Numbered from the stretch's first letter, positions 33,034 to 41,277 are shown. The stretch is DNA of 64,000 nt from Alteribacter aurantiacus DSM 18675 (GCF_000429705.1 NZ_KE386941.1:1550001-1614000), one strand, 5' to 3'. Notes: generated by a model not told the origin, from the letters alone. A program made the numbers and translations.

Positions 33034-33504
33034 CTATAGCAACTGTTGTAAAATATACTGTTCTCCTACAGGACCTGTTATCGTTTTCCCTGTTTTTTTA
33101 AAACCCACTTTCTCATATAACTGTTGAGCCGCTTGATTTTTCTTGTTAACAGATAGGACTACCTCGTCACAAGCAGGAAACTCTCTTTTGATAAACTTTT
33201 TCAACTGGTGCATGCCAGCAGATGCAATACCTTTACGTTGAAAAGGTTCGTTAATGGACAAAGACGTCAGAAGCATGGCGCACGGGTTTTCTGTAAAGCG
33301 TTTGACCTTTTCTGTTCGGGTTAGAATAAAAAAACCTGCAGGATCTTTGTTAGAAAGAATGACGATTCGGTGCTGCCCCTTTGATACTTGTAAAGCATCT
33401 TTTGGTAAAGATGTATACTTCGCCTGCTCTCTCGGAAGGTGAAAGTTCATAAGTTGAAATAAATAATCCGGGCTGTAGTGAACTAATTCTGTTTGATCAT
33501 TCAT
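33034..33504 (-). CDS. GNAT family N-acetyltransferase
   Basis: A 156-residue GNAT protein. The acetyl-CoA pyrophosphate loop is LSINEPFQRKGIASAGMHQL (about 89-108, Q-R-K-G-I-A) and NQAAQQLYEKVGFKKTGK is the usual C-terminal helix-strand. GGAAGG precedes the ATG. Substrate unknown. It is followed closely by the YheC/D-like gene and preceded by a TPR gene on the same strand. Confidence 0.88.
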   Translation of the reverse strand: MNDQTELVHYSPDYLFQLMNFHLPREQAKYTSLPKDALQVSKGQHRIVILSNKDPAGFFILTRTEKVKRFTENPCAMLLTSLSINEPFQRKGIASAGMHQLKKFIKREFPACDEVVLSVNKKNQAAQQLYEKVGFKKTGKTITGPVGEQYILQQLL

Positions 33505-33519
33505 CGAGGTACAACCTTC

Positions 33520-34005
33520 CTACCATGTTTTGTCTAGTTTATCTCTGTAAAAGGATATGGCCTTTTCATAGTCTCGTACATGATTATCACTGCTTGTCTT
33601 TATAACTACGTTTAATAGGACTTCCATTGCGTGGCTGTGTTCATTTAAATTATAAAGGACCATCGCATAAAACATATTCAATGCCTGATTCTCGGGGAAA
33701 CGGTTCCTTCCTTCTTCAAATATGGTCTTCGCTCTATCATAATGGCCATTGGCCCGATAGGAACTCCCTGCATTTGTATAAGCTTTAACTAATACTTCAG
33801 GCTCCAACCCAAGTTTTATTGCTTTTTCGTAATAAGGAATAGCCTTCCGCTCATCTCCTAAGGCATCAAAGCTTGCTGCACACTCGTAATATAAGTACCC
33901 GTTATTAGGATCTAGTTGGACCAGCTGTTCTAAAAGCTCCGCCGACTCTTCCACATGGCCTTCGTTTCTTAATTCGATCCCCTTTTTAAACTGTTCCAAT
34001 TCCAT
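33520..34005 (-). CDS. Tetratricopeptide repeat protein
   Basis: A 161-residue protein of four or five TPR units, clearest in GYLYYECAASFDALGDERKAIPYYEKAIKLG (about 36-66) and AYTNAGSSYRANGHYDRAKTIFEEGRN (about 74-100). Soluble, no signal peptide, probably a protein-protein adaptor. The AAGGAG site is only 2 bases from ATG 34005 but 8 bases from the in-frame TTG at codon 3, so the true start may be TTG 33999. It directly follows amj on the same strand. Confidence 0.85.
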   Translation of the reverse strand: MELEQFKKGIELRNEGHVEESAELLEQLVQLDPNNGYLYYECAASFDALGDERKAIPYYEKAIKLGLEPEVLVKAYTNAGSSYRANGHYDRAKTIFEEGRNRFPENQALNMFYAMVLYNLNEHSHAMEVLLNVVIKTSSDNHVRDYEKAISFYRDKLDKTW

Positions 34006-34011
34006 CTCTCC

Positions 34012-34827
34012 TTAAACAATATAGGTTGTCAACCAAGCGATATAGTGCGCTCCTGGAATAAACAAAATTTGTGCAAGAATGGTCCCTAAAAGCCTGGATG
34101 AGACCATTAAAATCGACATGGCTTTTAATGATAAATAACTCCCTTTTTGATTAATCACACGATCGGCAAGGATGGATATCTTCGGATCCACAAAGATGAT
34201 AAGGAGCACTGTTGCAATGCCGTTGATTAAGCCTGAGGCCATGATAGCTGTAGAGGCCCTTTCAGGAGCAATTAGCGCCGCATATAGAGCTGACAATACA
34301 CCGATTGTATAGATGGCGGTGATCACCATATTTAAAAGGAATAGTTTTAAAGGAAAGTCCTGAAATGTTAAACCTTTTAAGTATAAAATTTTTGGAATAC
34401 GAATCTTTGTTAAGATACGTTTTATGTATGAAGGTGTGAGCGCTTTTTTTAAGAGAATCGGGATGGATCCTTTAGCTTCTCCTAAATGAATAATCGCTCT
34501 TGAGAAGATGGCAATAAAGGTCGGCAACAACAGAATACCGACAATTGTTCCTATTGAAGATGCCCCTATGAGAAAACGAAATTGAGCTTCCACAACTTGC
34601 ATAGGCTGGTCTTGCGGAGCTGTATCAATCAAGCTTCCTGTAAAAGGTTGCTGCATCATATTCGCTGTCCGAGATACGATAACCATTAAATTAAAAAGAG
34701 AAAGAGCGGTTGCGATCATTTTTACACGTGCTCCTGATATTCTTACCGCATATGCCAATGTTTCAATACAATGAATCACAAGAATGAAAAAAGAGATCAA
34801 TATCACTTTCTCGGTTATGAATTCCAT
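34012..34827 (-). CDS. amj: Lipid II flippase, Amj family
   Basis: A 271-residue, six- or seven-segment membrane protein matching Amj (YdaH) of Bacillus subtilis, an alternative flippase that moves lipid II across the membrane for peptidoglycan synthesis. Recognised from VIHCIETLAYAVRISGAR, SLFNLMVIVSRTANMMQ and FVDPKISILADRVINQKGS, and the matching length. ATG 34827 is preferred over the upstream in-frame start at 34872. In B. subtilis Amj is induced when MurJ is lacking; this regulation cannot be seen here. Confidence 0.9.
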   Translation of the reverse strand: MEFITEKVILISFFILVIHCIETLAYAVRISGARVKMIATALSLFNLMVIVSRTANMMQQPFTGSLIDTAPQDQPMQVVEAQFRFLIGASSIGTIVGILLLPTFIAIFSRAIIHLGEAKGSIPILLKKALTPSYIKRILTKIRIPKILYLKGLTFQDFPLKLFLLNMVITAIYTIGVLSALYAALIAPERASTAIMASGLINGIATVLLIIFVDPKISILADRVINQKGSYLSLKAMSILMVSSRLLGTILAQILFIPGAHYIAWLTTYIV

Positions 34828-34933
34828 TATTAACCTTCTTTTCTTAAGACATGACATGACACCTACTCTCATAGTGTATCATAACAACGTTTTTTCCAGT
34901 ACGTAAGGGACTGATGAGTTAGGAGGGATTTTT

Positions 34934-35650
34934 ATGAGCGGCAATCGTCATAGAGAGTTACCATGGAAGGAAAAACTAGAGGAATTTCAAAAAGTGTATC
35001 AGTTATTAGAAAATTACGCATCAAAAGAAATCGATAATGACTTGGAACGAGCAGGCATTGTTTATCTTTTTGATACGGCATTTACTCTATGCGTAATGAT
35101 CATTCAAGAGTACTTGGAATCCCAAGGTTATACGGCAAAGAACGATCGACACACGATAAAAAAGGCATTTCAACACGACATAATCCATAATGGGCACGTT
35201 TGGATGGAGGCTTCTTCCAAGCGATCAATTGGTAGCCCTTTTGATAAGAACCACGCCAAAGAAGTCGTCCAATTTTTTCAGCATGACTTTCTGCCGGAGC
35301 TCACTTTTCTTTTTCATAAGCTGAACCGTAGTCAGTCTCGCTTCGGATTAACGGAACGAGACTTTAATTATATGGAGAAGACGTTTAAGAGGGATGGTCG
35401 AATTGAGAAAGTGACGTTATATGGCAACAGGGCGCAGGGATCATACAAAAGGGAAACTGCCGTTGAGCTGGCTGTGTTTGGAGAAGAAGTAAATCGAAAT
35501 ATTATTCAAGACGTTCAACATCAGTTAAATGATATTCTCCCTCTTCCATATTATTTCCACATCCTTCATTATGAAGGGTTAATCAACAGCGATTTGGTTC
35601 AGATCATTGATGGACATGGGGTTGTTTTGTACGAAAAAGAGACCCCCTAA
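34934..35650 (+). CDS. Fused HEPN-like (HI0074) and nucleotidyltransferase-like protein, apparently catalytically degenerate
   Basis: A 238-residue single protein with an N-terminal HI0074/HEPN-type helical domain (1-130, including IKKAFQHDIIHNGHVWMEASSKRSIG) and a C-terminal minimal nucleotidyltransferase fold (155-238). In the latter GNRAQGSYKRETAVELAVFG (164-183) stands where active enzymes have GSRARGDYRPDSDIDLAV, so the two catalytic Asp are Ala176 and Glu178. In the HEPN part the RNLxxH motif has become RSIGSP, so the RX4-6H RNase residues also seem lost. The two halves are usually separate toxin-antitoxin genes (HepT-MntA). A good AGGAGG site precedes the ATG; a terminator follows. Confidence 0.82.
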   Translation: MSGNRHRELPWKEKLEEFQKVYQLLENYASKEIDNDLERAGIVYLFDTAFTLCVMIIQEYLESQGYTAKNDRHTIKKAFQHDIIHNGHVWMEASSKRSIGSPFDKNHAKEVVQFFQHDFLPELTFLFHKLNRSQSRFGLTERDFNYMEKTFKRDGRIEKVTLYGNRAQGSYKRETAVELAVFGEEVNRNIIQDVQHQLNDILPLPYYFHILHYEGLINSDLVQIIDGHGVVLYEKETP

Positions 35651-35661
35651 TTTTAAATAAC

Positions 35662-35696
35662 AAAAGAGACTTCTACAATCTTAGAAGTCTCTTTTC
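35662..35696. terminator. Bidirectional terminator
   Basis: AAAAGAGACTTCTA / TAGAAGTCTCTTTT, a perfect 14-base stem with a 6-base loop between convergent genes. Confidence 0.9.
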
Positions 35697-35697
35697 C

Positions 35698-36609
35698 TTA
35701 TACATTCGTTACGTTTCCTATAGTAATATCTAACGGTAAATTTCCGATTGAAATGGTTTCAATGACTTCAAGACTTACGGTATCGATCACACTCATCGTA
35801 TCATCTCCCACATTGGTTACGTAAGCTCTCGAACCGTTCGGCGTAATGGCAATTCCTCCTGGCACGTTTCCGACTGTAATTGTATTTATGACTGTATCCG
35901 TTAACGTGTTTACAACTGAGACTGTCCCACTGTTTGTATTCGATACGAATAATCTTATACCATCTGGAGTAATGGAAAGCCCGAACGGTCGATCACCTAC
36001 CGGAATCGTTCCAATCACAGTAGATGATGCTGTATCAATCACATCAACTGCCCCTCCATCAAATAACCCTACATACGCTTTTGAACCATCAGGAGTAAAA
36101 ATTACACGATAAGGGTTTGCTCCTACATTAATCGTGCCAACTACAGTGTCATTCACTAGGTCAATTACGGTTACAGTATCATCAACTAAAGAGGTCACAT
36201 AGGCAACCGTATCATCAGGTGAAATTCCAACTCCATACGGTTCTTGCCCAGTTGGAAAAGTATTCATAAGAGCATTTGAATTGACCGACACCATGTTGGC
36301 CTCATTGTCCGTCTCAATTGCTACCAGTAATCGAGACGAATCTGATGTTATCGCTATATCTCGAGGCGTATTTCCTACAGATATGGTTTCCACAACCTGG
36401 TTTGTTGTCGTATCAATTTTAGAAATTGCTGCTTCTCCAAAGTTTGATACATACACAAATTGTCCATCAGGTGTAATGGTAATCGCATTAACTGAATCAA
36501 ACCCGGTTATTGTTGTTATCAAACTATTCGTGGTTATGTCATAAACCGATATCGTATCATCCCCGACATTGGATATATAAGCAATTGTACGAAAAGGGAT
36601 TATTCCCAT
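35698..36609 (-). CDS. YVTN-type seven-bladed beta-propeller protein
   Basis: A 303-residue protein composed of seven repeats of about 42 residues, each P-x-G/D-I-A/V-I/F-TPDGxxxYVxN-x-x-D-x-TVSVIDT-x-TxxVxxTIxVG, closing the ring with PLDITIGNVTNV at the end and the first strand TIAYISNVG. No signal peptide or anchor is present, unlike most surface YVTN proteins, so it may be loaded onto a spore or exported otherwise. AAAGGAG precedes the ATG, and it follows the 36627 gene by 17 bases as an operon. Binding partner unknown. Confidence 0.88.
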   Translation of the reverse strand: MGIIPFRTIAYISNVGDDTISVYDITTNSLITTITGFDSVNAITITPDGQFVYVSNFGEAAISKIDTTTNQVVETISVGNTPRDIAITSDSSRLLVAIETDNEANMVSVNSNALMNTFPTGQEPYGVGISPDDTVAYVTSLVDDTVTVIDLVNDTVVGTINVGANPYRVIFTPDGSKAYVGLFDGGAVDVIDTASSTVIGTIPVGDRPFGLSITPDGIRLFVSNTNSGTVSVVNTLTDTVINTITVGNVPGGIAITPNGSRAYVTNVGDDTMSVIDTVSLEVIETISIGNLPLDITIGNVTNV

Positions 36610-36626
36610 TGTACATCTCCTTTCTA

Positions 36627-37184
36627 TTATTGTAACTGTGTAAAATAATTGTCCGCCACCAAAATTTCAAAACGACTCGCCTCTTGTGAAGGGTTTTGAG
36701 GTCCAATTAAGAACAAATTTCCTTCTAATGTAAAGCCACCCTCCTCATTGGCTAAATCACATAAAATGTCATATTGAAGCTCGTTTGTTGCTCCCGGAAA
36801 TATTCCCGGAAGTGAAGTACCATTTAACGTTAAATTAGTTACAAAGACTTCACTACCTTCAGGAGATCGATCCCGAATGAAGATCTGAACCACATCAAAG
36901 CTTTGGTTTACTAGTGTTTGAAAATTGATTGTAACCCCGTTTACTGTAGACGTTAAAATGCCGGTTTGAGCATTATACGAAAAAAGGAAAGGGTTGTTTT
37001 CTACCCATGTAACATTGGCTTGCGCCCTTGCAGGTGGAGGAAATGCCAAGTTAGCAATATTGTTTGAAAGGAACATATCTAATCCTGAACCATCACTAAA
37101 GTTACGATAACGAACCGCTCCAAAAATATCTTGAGCTTTCTCTACACCAGGTACAATTACTGGACCGTGTACACATATACCCAC
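36627..37184 (-). CDS. Beta-rich hypothetical protein upstream of the propeller gene
   Basis: Not recognised. The 185-residue protein is rich in Val, Asn, Phe and Thr with alternating strand patterns (ANVTWVENNPFLFSYNAQTG, STVNGVTINFQTLVNQSF, VFVTNLTLNGTSLPGIFP) and no signal peptide or Cys-rich region, like a small jelly-roll or surface-type domain. AAAGGAGG is 8 bases before GTG 37184 but only 2 before ATG 37190, so GTG is chosen. It is probably co-transcribed with the YVTN propeller. An exosporium or secreted-structure role is a guess. Confidence 0.7.
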   Translation of the reverse strand: MGICVHGPVIVPGVEKAQDIFGAVRYRNFSDGSGLDMFLSNNIANLAFPPPARAQANVTWVENNPFLFSYNAQTGILTSTVNGVTINFQTLVNQSFDVVQIFIRDRSPEGSEVFVTNLTLNGTSLPGIFPGATNELQYDILCDLANEEGGFTLEGNLFLIGPQNPSQEASRFEILVADNYFTQLQ

Positions 37185-37298
37185 AATCATAGCCTCCTTT
37201 CTAGTCTATGATTAGTCTATGAGACTGATCGAAGAGACGGACTAGGGTAAGAGTGGAAAAACCTGTGTGTTGATATGTAGGATACAAATGTGGTGAAA

Positions 37299-37341
37299 CA
37301 AAAAGAACCCTAAAAGGATGAGCTCCTTAGGGTTCTTTTTA
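37299..37341 (-). terminator. Terminator of the carboxymuconolactone decarboxylase-like gene
   Basis: AAAAAGAACCCTAA / TTAGGGTTCTTTTT, a 14-base stem around a 13-base loop; also usable on the plus strand. Confidence 0.87.
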
Positions 37342-37342
37342 C

Positions 37343-37999
37343 TTATCGATCGTATGCATTTAACGCATTAATACCGTGAGCGAGTGCTGATCCTGCGTTT
37401 AAAGTCGTGGCTACCATGATCGCTTCCGAGATTTCCTTAAAAGAAGCGCCTGCTTTTTTCGCCCCTTTAGTGTGGACATGGATACAGTAGGCACACCCTG
37501 TGGTATGAGCAACAGCGACCGCTACAAGCTCTTTTTCTTTTACAGTAAGTCGCCCTTCATCCATCACTTGCTTATCAAATGCCATAAACGCCTGAACCGA
37601 TTCTCCGTTGATATCAGCAAACTCCCTTAATCGTTCGAAATAGGCACCTTTATAAAGTTCGTCTTGTCCTTTTTCGTCATAAGCATTCAAACTGTTTACA
37701 CTGTGTGCCAGTGCAGCACCTGCTTTTAGCGTGGTTGCTACCATGATCGCTTCTGTCACTTCTTCTTTTGATGCTTCTTGCTCTTTCACATTCGCAATGT
37801 GGAGTTCAATACAATAAGCACAGCCTGTCGTATGGGCAACCGCAACCGCAATCAACTCTTTTTGCTTCGCTGTCAACGTCTCTGAAGCTAATGCTTTGTT
37901 ATTCACATTTAAATACGCTTCATATGACTCAGGGGCAAGGTTTTTCAACTCTTCCAATCTACCGATCGATGATTTTTTGTACAACACGTCGTCTGACAT
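37343..37999 (-). CDS. Tandem carboxymuconolactone decarboxylase (AhpD-like) protein
   Basis: A protein of about 218 residues containing two AhpD/CMD domains, each with the redox motif GCAYCIELH or GCAYCIHVH followed by HTTGCAYC-x(2)-H and an EAIMVATTLxAGxALAH helix. One domain seems copied from the other. CxxCxxxH proteins of this family act as alkyl hydroperoxidases or decarboxylases. Three consecutive ATG codons follow GGAGG; the third, at 37999, has the best spacing. An 8-base repeat (TATTCATG three times) lies upstream near 38030-38047. Confidence 0.88.
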   Translation of the reverse strand: MSDDVLYKKSSIGRLEELKNLAPESYEAYLNVNNKALASETLTAKQKELIAVAVAHTTGCAYCIELHIANVKEQEASKEEVTEAIMVATTLKAGAALAHSVNSLNAYDEKGQDELYKGAYFERLREFADINGESVQAFMAFDKQVMDEGRLTVKEKELVAVAVAHTTGCAYCIHVHTKGAKKAGASFKEISEAIMVATTLNAGSALAHGINALNAYDR

Positions 38000-38175
38000 C
38001 ATCATCCTCCTAAGATTAGTCGTATTCATGTATTCATGTATTCATGTTTCCATTACCCCTTATCTCTTTAACAAAACGGGGAAAAATGGCCTTATTATAC
38101 TTTTTAGACTTACGTTAAAGAATCTGAAAACTGCGGTTTCCTCGTCTCAGTTGCTTCATATATTTTTTAAATCTG

Positions 38176-39363
38176 TTACCTCTCTACTTTCTCTTCTTCA
38201 AACGGGTTCGGCAATTCACTCCAATCGGATACGAATTCATCCGGGGTTAAAAGACATTTGTCCAGCTCGGCTGCAATCTTCTTCCGTTCAAGGTCGATAC
38301 CAATAACGACTAATTCAATCTTTCTGTCCCCAAATTCGGGATCCCATTCTTGACGTAATATTTCATTACCTTTCAAATACTCCTGTTGTTCTGATTGTTT
38401 TAATGTAGCTACCCAATAAGCAACGGGATTTATGGAAATGGAAGGTCCGGCTTGGGATAACATTAATGCATACTGGTTATGAGTAGCACACCAAATGACT
38501 CCCTTAGCCCTAACAACTTGAGGGTGCTTTTTGTTAAGCCATGTGGCTAACCTTAAAGAGTGAAATGGTAGCCTTCTACGGTAAACAAAGCTAGAAATGC
38601 CGTATTCCTCGGTTTCTGGGGTGTGTTCAGGTGCTTCAATCTCTCGAATCCATCCGGCGGATTGGCTTGCTTTTTCAAAATCAAACCGAGTAGCATTTAA
38701 CAATTCACTAACATCAACTTCTCCGTAATTTGTTTTTATCAATTCTGCATCAGGTTGAAGTGTACGAAGGACCTTTTCCAATTCATTTACTTGCCCTTCG
38801 TTTACCATATCTACTTTATTCATAATTAATAGATTACAAAACTCAATTTGGTCAATTAATAAATCTACCACTTCACGACGGTCATCTTCACCAAGGGCTT
38901 CCGCTCGATCGAGTAACGTTTCTCCTGACCTAAAGTCATCCCAAAACCGGTACGTATCAACGACGGTAACCATATTATTCAGATAACAAAAACGAGTCAG
39001 ATCAATACCTGTTTCTTCGTCTATATATGAAAATGTCTGAGCCACCGGTATCGGTTCACTAATTCCAGTTGATTCGATTACAATATGATCAATATCTCCT
39101 TGTTTCACTAGTGATTCAACTTCAACGAGCAAATCTTCACGAAGGGTGCAGCAAATACAACCATTCGACATTTCTACGAGCTTTTCTTCGGTACGTTTAA
39201 ATCCACCATTTTCAATTAAGTCTGCGTCCACATTAATCTCACTCATATCGTTTACAATTACCGCTACTCGTAGGTGTTCCCGATTATTCAAAATATGATT
39301 TAACATGGTCGTTTTTCCCGCACCAAGATATCCACTAAGAACGGTTACAGGAATCTTTTTCAT
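38176..39363 (-). CDS. COG0523 GTPase, ZagA/YciC type zinc metallochaperone
   Basis: A 395-residue G3E GTPase like Bacillus subtilis ZagA (YciC), a Zur-regulated protein that delivers zinc in starvation. The P-loop is GYLGAGKTT (11-19), the metal site is Cys-x-Cys-Cys (69, 71, 72) in SNGCICCTLREDL, and IVIESTGISEP and NLLIMNKVDM complete the GTPase. The C-terminal CobW domain extends to the end. The ATG at 39363 sits 11 bases after GGGGAG; ATG 39372 is an alternative. Last gene of the Zur-controlled operon starting at 41183. Confidence 0.92.
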   Translation of the reverse strand: MKKIPVTVLSGYLGAGKTTMLNHILNNREHLRVAVIVNDMSEINVDADLIENGGFKRTEEKLVEMSNGCICCTLREDLLVEVESLVKQGDIDHIVIESTGISEPIPVAQTFSYIDEETGIDLTRFCYLNNMVTVVDTYRFWDDFRSGETLLDRAEALGEDDRREVVDLLIDQIEFCNLLIMNKVDMVNEGQVNELEKVLRTLQPDAELIKTNYGEVDVSELLNATRFDFEKASQSAGWIREIEAPEHTPETEEYGISSFVYRRRLPFHSLRLATWLNKKHPQVVRAKGVIWCATHNQYALMLSQAGPSISINPVAYWVATLKQSEQQEYLKGNEILRQEWDPEFGDRKIELVVIGIDLERKKIAAELDKCLLTPDEFVSDWSELPNPFEEEKVER

Positions 39364-39371
39364 TGTTCTCA

Positions 39372-39827
39372 TCACTCCCCATTCACCCTATTTTCGGTTC
39401 TATGTCTTCGCTCTTCATCCATTAAAAAAGCCCGGTCTAATGCTTGCCACGGCATAAGGGCACAGTTGTGACGAGCTTTCAGTTTGTGGACCCCTTCAAG
39501 GGAGAGAGCATCCCCTAAATCCACATTTGGTTGCTCACCTTTACGGATCAGCTGTTCCATCCCCTTTCTCATACTTTGAATTTCCTCAACACGTTTTCCT
39601 TTGATCATTTCAGTCATCATTGAACACGAAGCCATACTGATGCTACAACCTTCTCCAATAAAACTCACATCCTCCACTTCATCAAACTCATTTAGTATCC
39701 AATATAATGTCATCACATCACCACATGTAGGATTTTTATAATGCACATGACTTCCTTGACCTTTTCTGAAATTTCGTTTTGATTTGGCGTGATCCATAAT
39801 AAGCTTTCGATACAAGTCATCTAGCAT
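39372..39827 (-). CDS. SufU-type zinc-dependent sulfurtransferase, Zur-linked paralogue
   Basis: A 151-residue SufU/IscU family protein. In Bacillus SufU accepts sulfur from SufS for Fe-S cluster building and needs a zinc bound by Cys, Asp, Cys, Cys. The same set is present: Cys35 and Asp37 in NPTCGD, Cys61 in GEGCSISMASC, Cys122 in RHNCALMPW. The SufU-specific insertion (KGKRVEEIQSMRKGMEQL) is present. ATG 39827 is 9 bases after GGGAGG; the longer frame is rejected. It is unusual to find this in a Zur operon; genomes normally keep sufU in sufCDSUB. Confidence 0.9.
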   Translation of the reverse strand: MLDDLYRKLIMDHAKSKRNFRKGQGSHVHYKNPTCGDVMTLYWILNEFDEVEDVSFIGEGCSISMASCSMMTEMIKGKRVEEIQSMRKGMEQLIRKGEQPNVDLGDALSLEGVHKLKARHNCALMPWQALDRAFLMDEERRHRTENRVNGE

Positions 39828-39856
39828 CGTTATTAACCTCCCTTTATGAAAAAGAG

Positions 39857-39890
39857 AGCTGAGTGTTAAAAACACTCAGCCAAAAAATCG
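39857..39890 (-). terminator. Intra-operon terminator-like hairpin between rpsN2 and sufU
   Basis: GCTGAGTGTT / AACACTCAGC perfect 10-base stem with a 3-base loop, followed on the minus strand by TCTCTTTTTC. It lies about 21 bases after rpsN2 and may partially end transcripts, raising RpsN2 relative to SufU and ZagA. Confidence 0.75.
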
Positions 39891-39911
39891 ATATAGAGGG
39901 GGGAACCGTAC

Positions 39912-40181
39912 TTACCAACTTGATTTTTTCACACCTGGTATTTGGCCTTTATGGGCCAGTTCCCTAAATGCAATACGAGACATTTCGAATTTTCGCAGAT
40001 ATCCTCTTGGTCTTCCGTTTACTCGACAACGATTATTCAGCCGAGTAGCAGAAGAGTTGCGGGGTAACTTTGCTAAAGCAGCATAATCACCTTTTTCCTT
40101 TAACTCTCTTCTTTTTTCTGCATACTTTTCAACTAATTTTTCACGTTTCTTTTGACGCTCAACCATTGCTTTTTTAGCCAT
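39912..40181 (-). CDS. rpsN: 30S ribosomal protein S14, zinc-free (C-minus) paralogue
   Basis: An 89-residue S14 of the long, C-minus class. The Cys-x-x-Cys pairs of the zinc form are absent, while NRCRVNGRPRGYLRKFEMSRIAFRELAHKGQIPGV is standard. In Bacillus this Zur-controlled copy (YhzA/RpsN2) replaces the zinc-binding S14 when zinc is scarce. AGGAGG precedes the ATG. Second gene of the Zur-controlled operon, 12 bases after the first GTPase. Confidence 0.96.
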   Translation of the reverse strand: MAKKAMVERQKKREKLVEKYAEKRRELKEKGDYAALAKLPRNSSATRLNNRCRVNGRPRGYLRKFEMSRIAFRELAHKGQIPGVKKSSW

Positions 40182-40193
40182 GTCATCTTCCTC

Positions 40194-41183
40194 CTATTGA
40201 ATGTTTATTTTTTTTGATTCACAAAAAATGAACTGGGATTGAAACCAATCATAGTCAAGATCTTTACCGATAATCACAAATTCGCTAATACGACTTTCTC
40301 CCGTTTTCCAAGGTGAACCCACTACACCGCCAAAAAGCATGTGAACACCTTGAAACACGACACGCTTTGGAAATCCTTCGATTGAGAGAATTCCTTTATA
40401 CCGGTACATTTGCTCACCTTTTTCATCCACGATACGATTAAACCACTGCTCGAAGGCCTGCAAGTCCATGTCATTTTCACTTTTTAAAAGAATGGAAGAA
40501 ATGTCCTCATCGTGACTGTGTGCTACATCTACGTTCATCTTTTTACTTAATCGTTTTTCACCCATATCGAAAGAAAAATGATTAAACAGTGGCCTCAAGT
40601 CTGCTTTACTGTAAAGAGTGGTTTGAATCTGAGCTTCGGGATTCATCGCATTTAGCTTCTTCTTAACTTGATCCATCGTAACTTTTGAAACAAGATCGGT
40701 TTTGTTAAGGATAAATTGATCGGCAAAAGCTACTTGCTTCCTTACTTCTTCATGACTTTGAACATGTTTAAGAAAGTGATAACTGTCAATGACGGTTACA
40801 ATCGTGTCCAAGTGATAGACCTCTGACAATTCAGGATCCACAAAAAAAGATTGGGCAATTGGAGCGGGCTCCGCTAACCCTGACGTTTCAATGAGCACAC
40901 GGTCAAAAGGAGTATGCCCCTTCTCTTCCACCGCTTGAATAAGAGCATATAGAGTATTGATTAGGTCTGTTCGTACTTTACAACACAAGCACCCGTTATT
41001 GAGCTCAAAAATATCTTCCTCAGTCCCGATTACCAGCTGTTGATCAATACCGACCTTCCCAAATTCATTTACAATCACTGCAATGCGTTCTTCTTGTTTC
41101 GTCGACAAAATCTCATTTACCAATGTAGTTTTTCCTGAGCCGAGAAAACCTGTCAAAATTGAAACCGGAATCCTTTTAGCCAA
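40194..41183 (-). CDS. COG0523 family GTPase (CobW/YjiA-like zinc chaperone)
   Basis: A 329-residue G3E GTPase, smaller than ZagA and closer to YjiA/YeiR in length. The P-loop is LTGFLGSGKTT (10-20), the metal site Cys65-x-Cys67-Cys68 in NNGCLCCKVRTDL, and the base-specificity loop FILNKTDLVSK. A histidine-rich linker (DVAHSHDEDIS, about 219-229) could bind zinc. TTG start 8 bases after AGGTG. It leads the Zur operon, so it is presumed to allot scarce zinc to client proteins; which clients is unknown. Confidence 0.92.
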   Translation of the reverse strand: MAKRIPVSILTGFLGSGKTTLVNEILSTKQEERIAVIVNEFGKVGIDQQLVIGTEEDIFELNNGCLCCKVRTDLINTLYALIQAVEEKGHTPFDRVLIETSGLAEPAPIAQSFFVDPELSEVYHLDTIVTVIDSYHFLKHVQSHEEVRKQVAFADQFILNKTDLVSKVTMDQVKKKLNAMNPEAQIQTTLYSKADLRPLFNHFSFDMGEKRLSKKMNVDVAHSHDEDISSILLKSENDMDLQAFEQWFNRIVDEKGEQMYRYKGILSIEGFPKRVVFQGVHMLFGGVVGSPWKTGESRISEFVIIGKDLDYDWFQSQFIFCESKKINIQ

Positions 41184-41219
41184 TTTTCTTTCACCTGCTT
41201 TTTTATGGACACTTGTGTC

Positions 41220-41277
41220 ACTTCGTAATCATTACGATTTACAGCCTAAATATATCGTAATCATTACGTTTTGTCAA
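41220..41277 (-). promoter_or_regulatory. Promoter with two Zur boxes for the GTPase-rpsN-sufU-zagA operon
   Basis: On the minus strand TTGACA (41277-41272) and TATATT (41254-41249) are separated by exactly 17 bases. A near-palindrome AATCGTAATCATTACG-type box (41252-41272, 19 of 21 match to AAATCGTAATNATTACGATTT) fills that spacer, and a second box (41220-41240, 19 of 21) lies 32 bases downstream, past the start of transcription. Zn-loaded Zur bound here should block polymerase; the 32-base spacing is about three helical turns. Confidence 0.95.
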
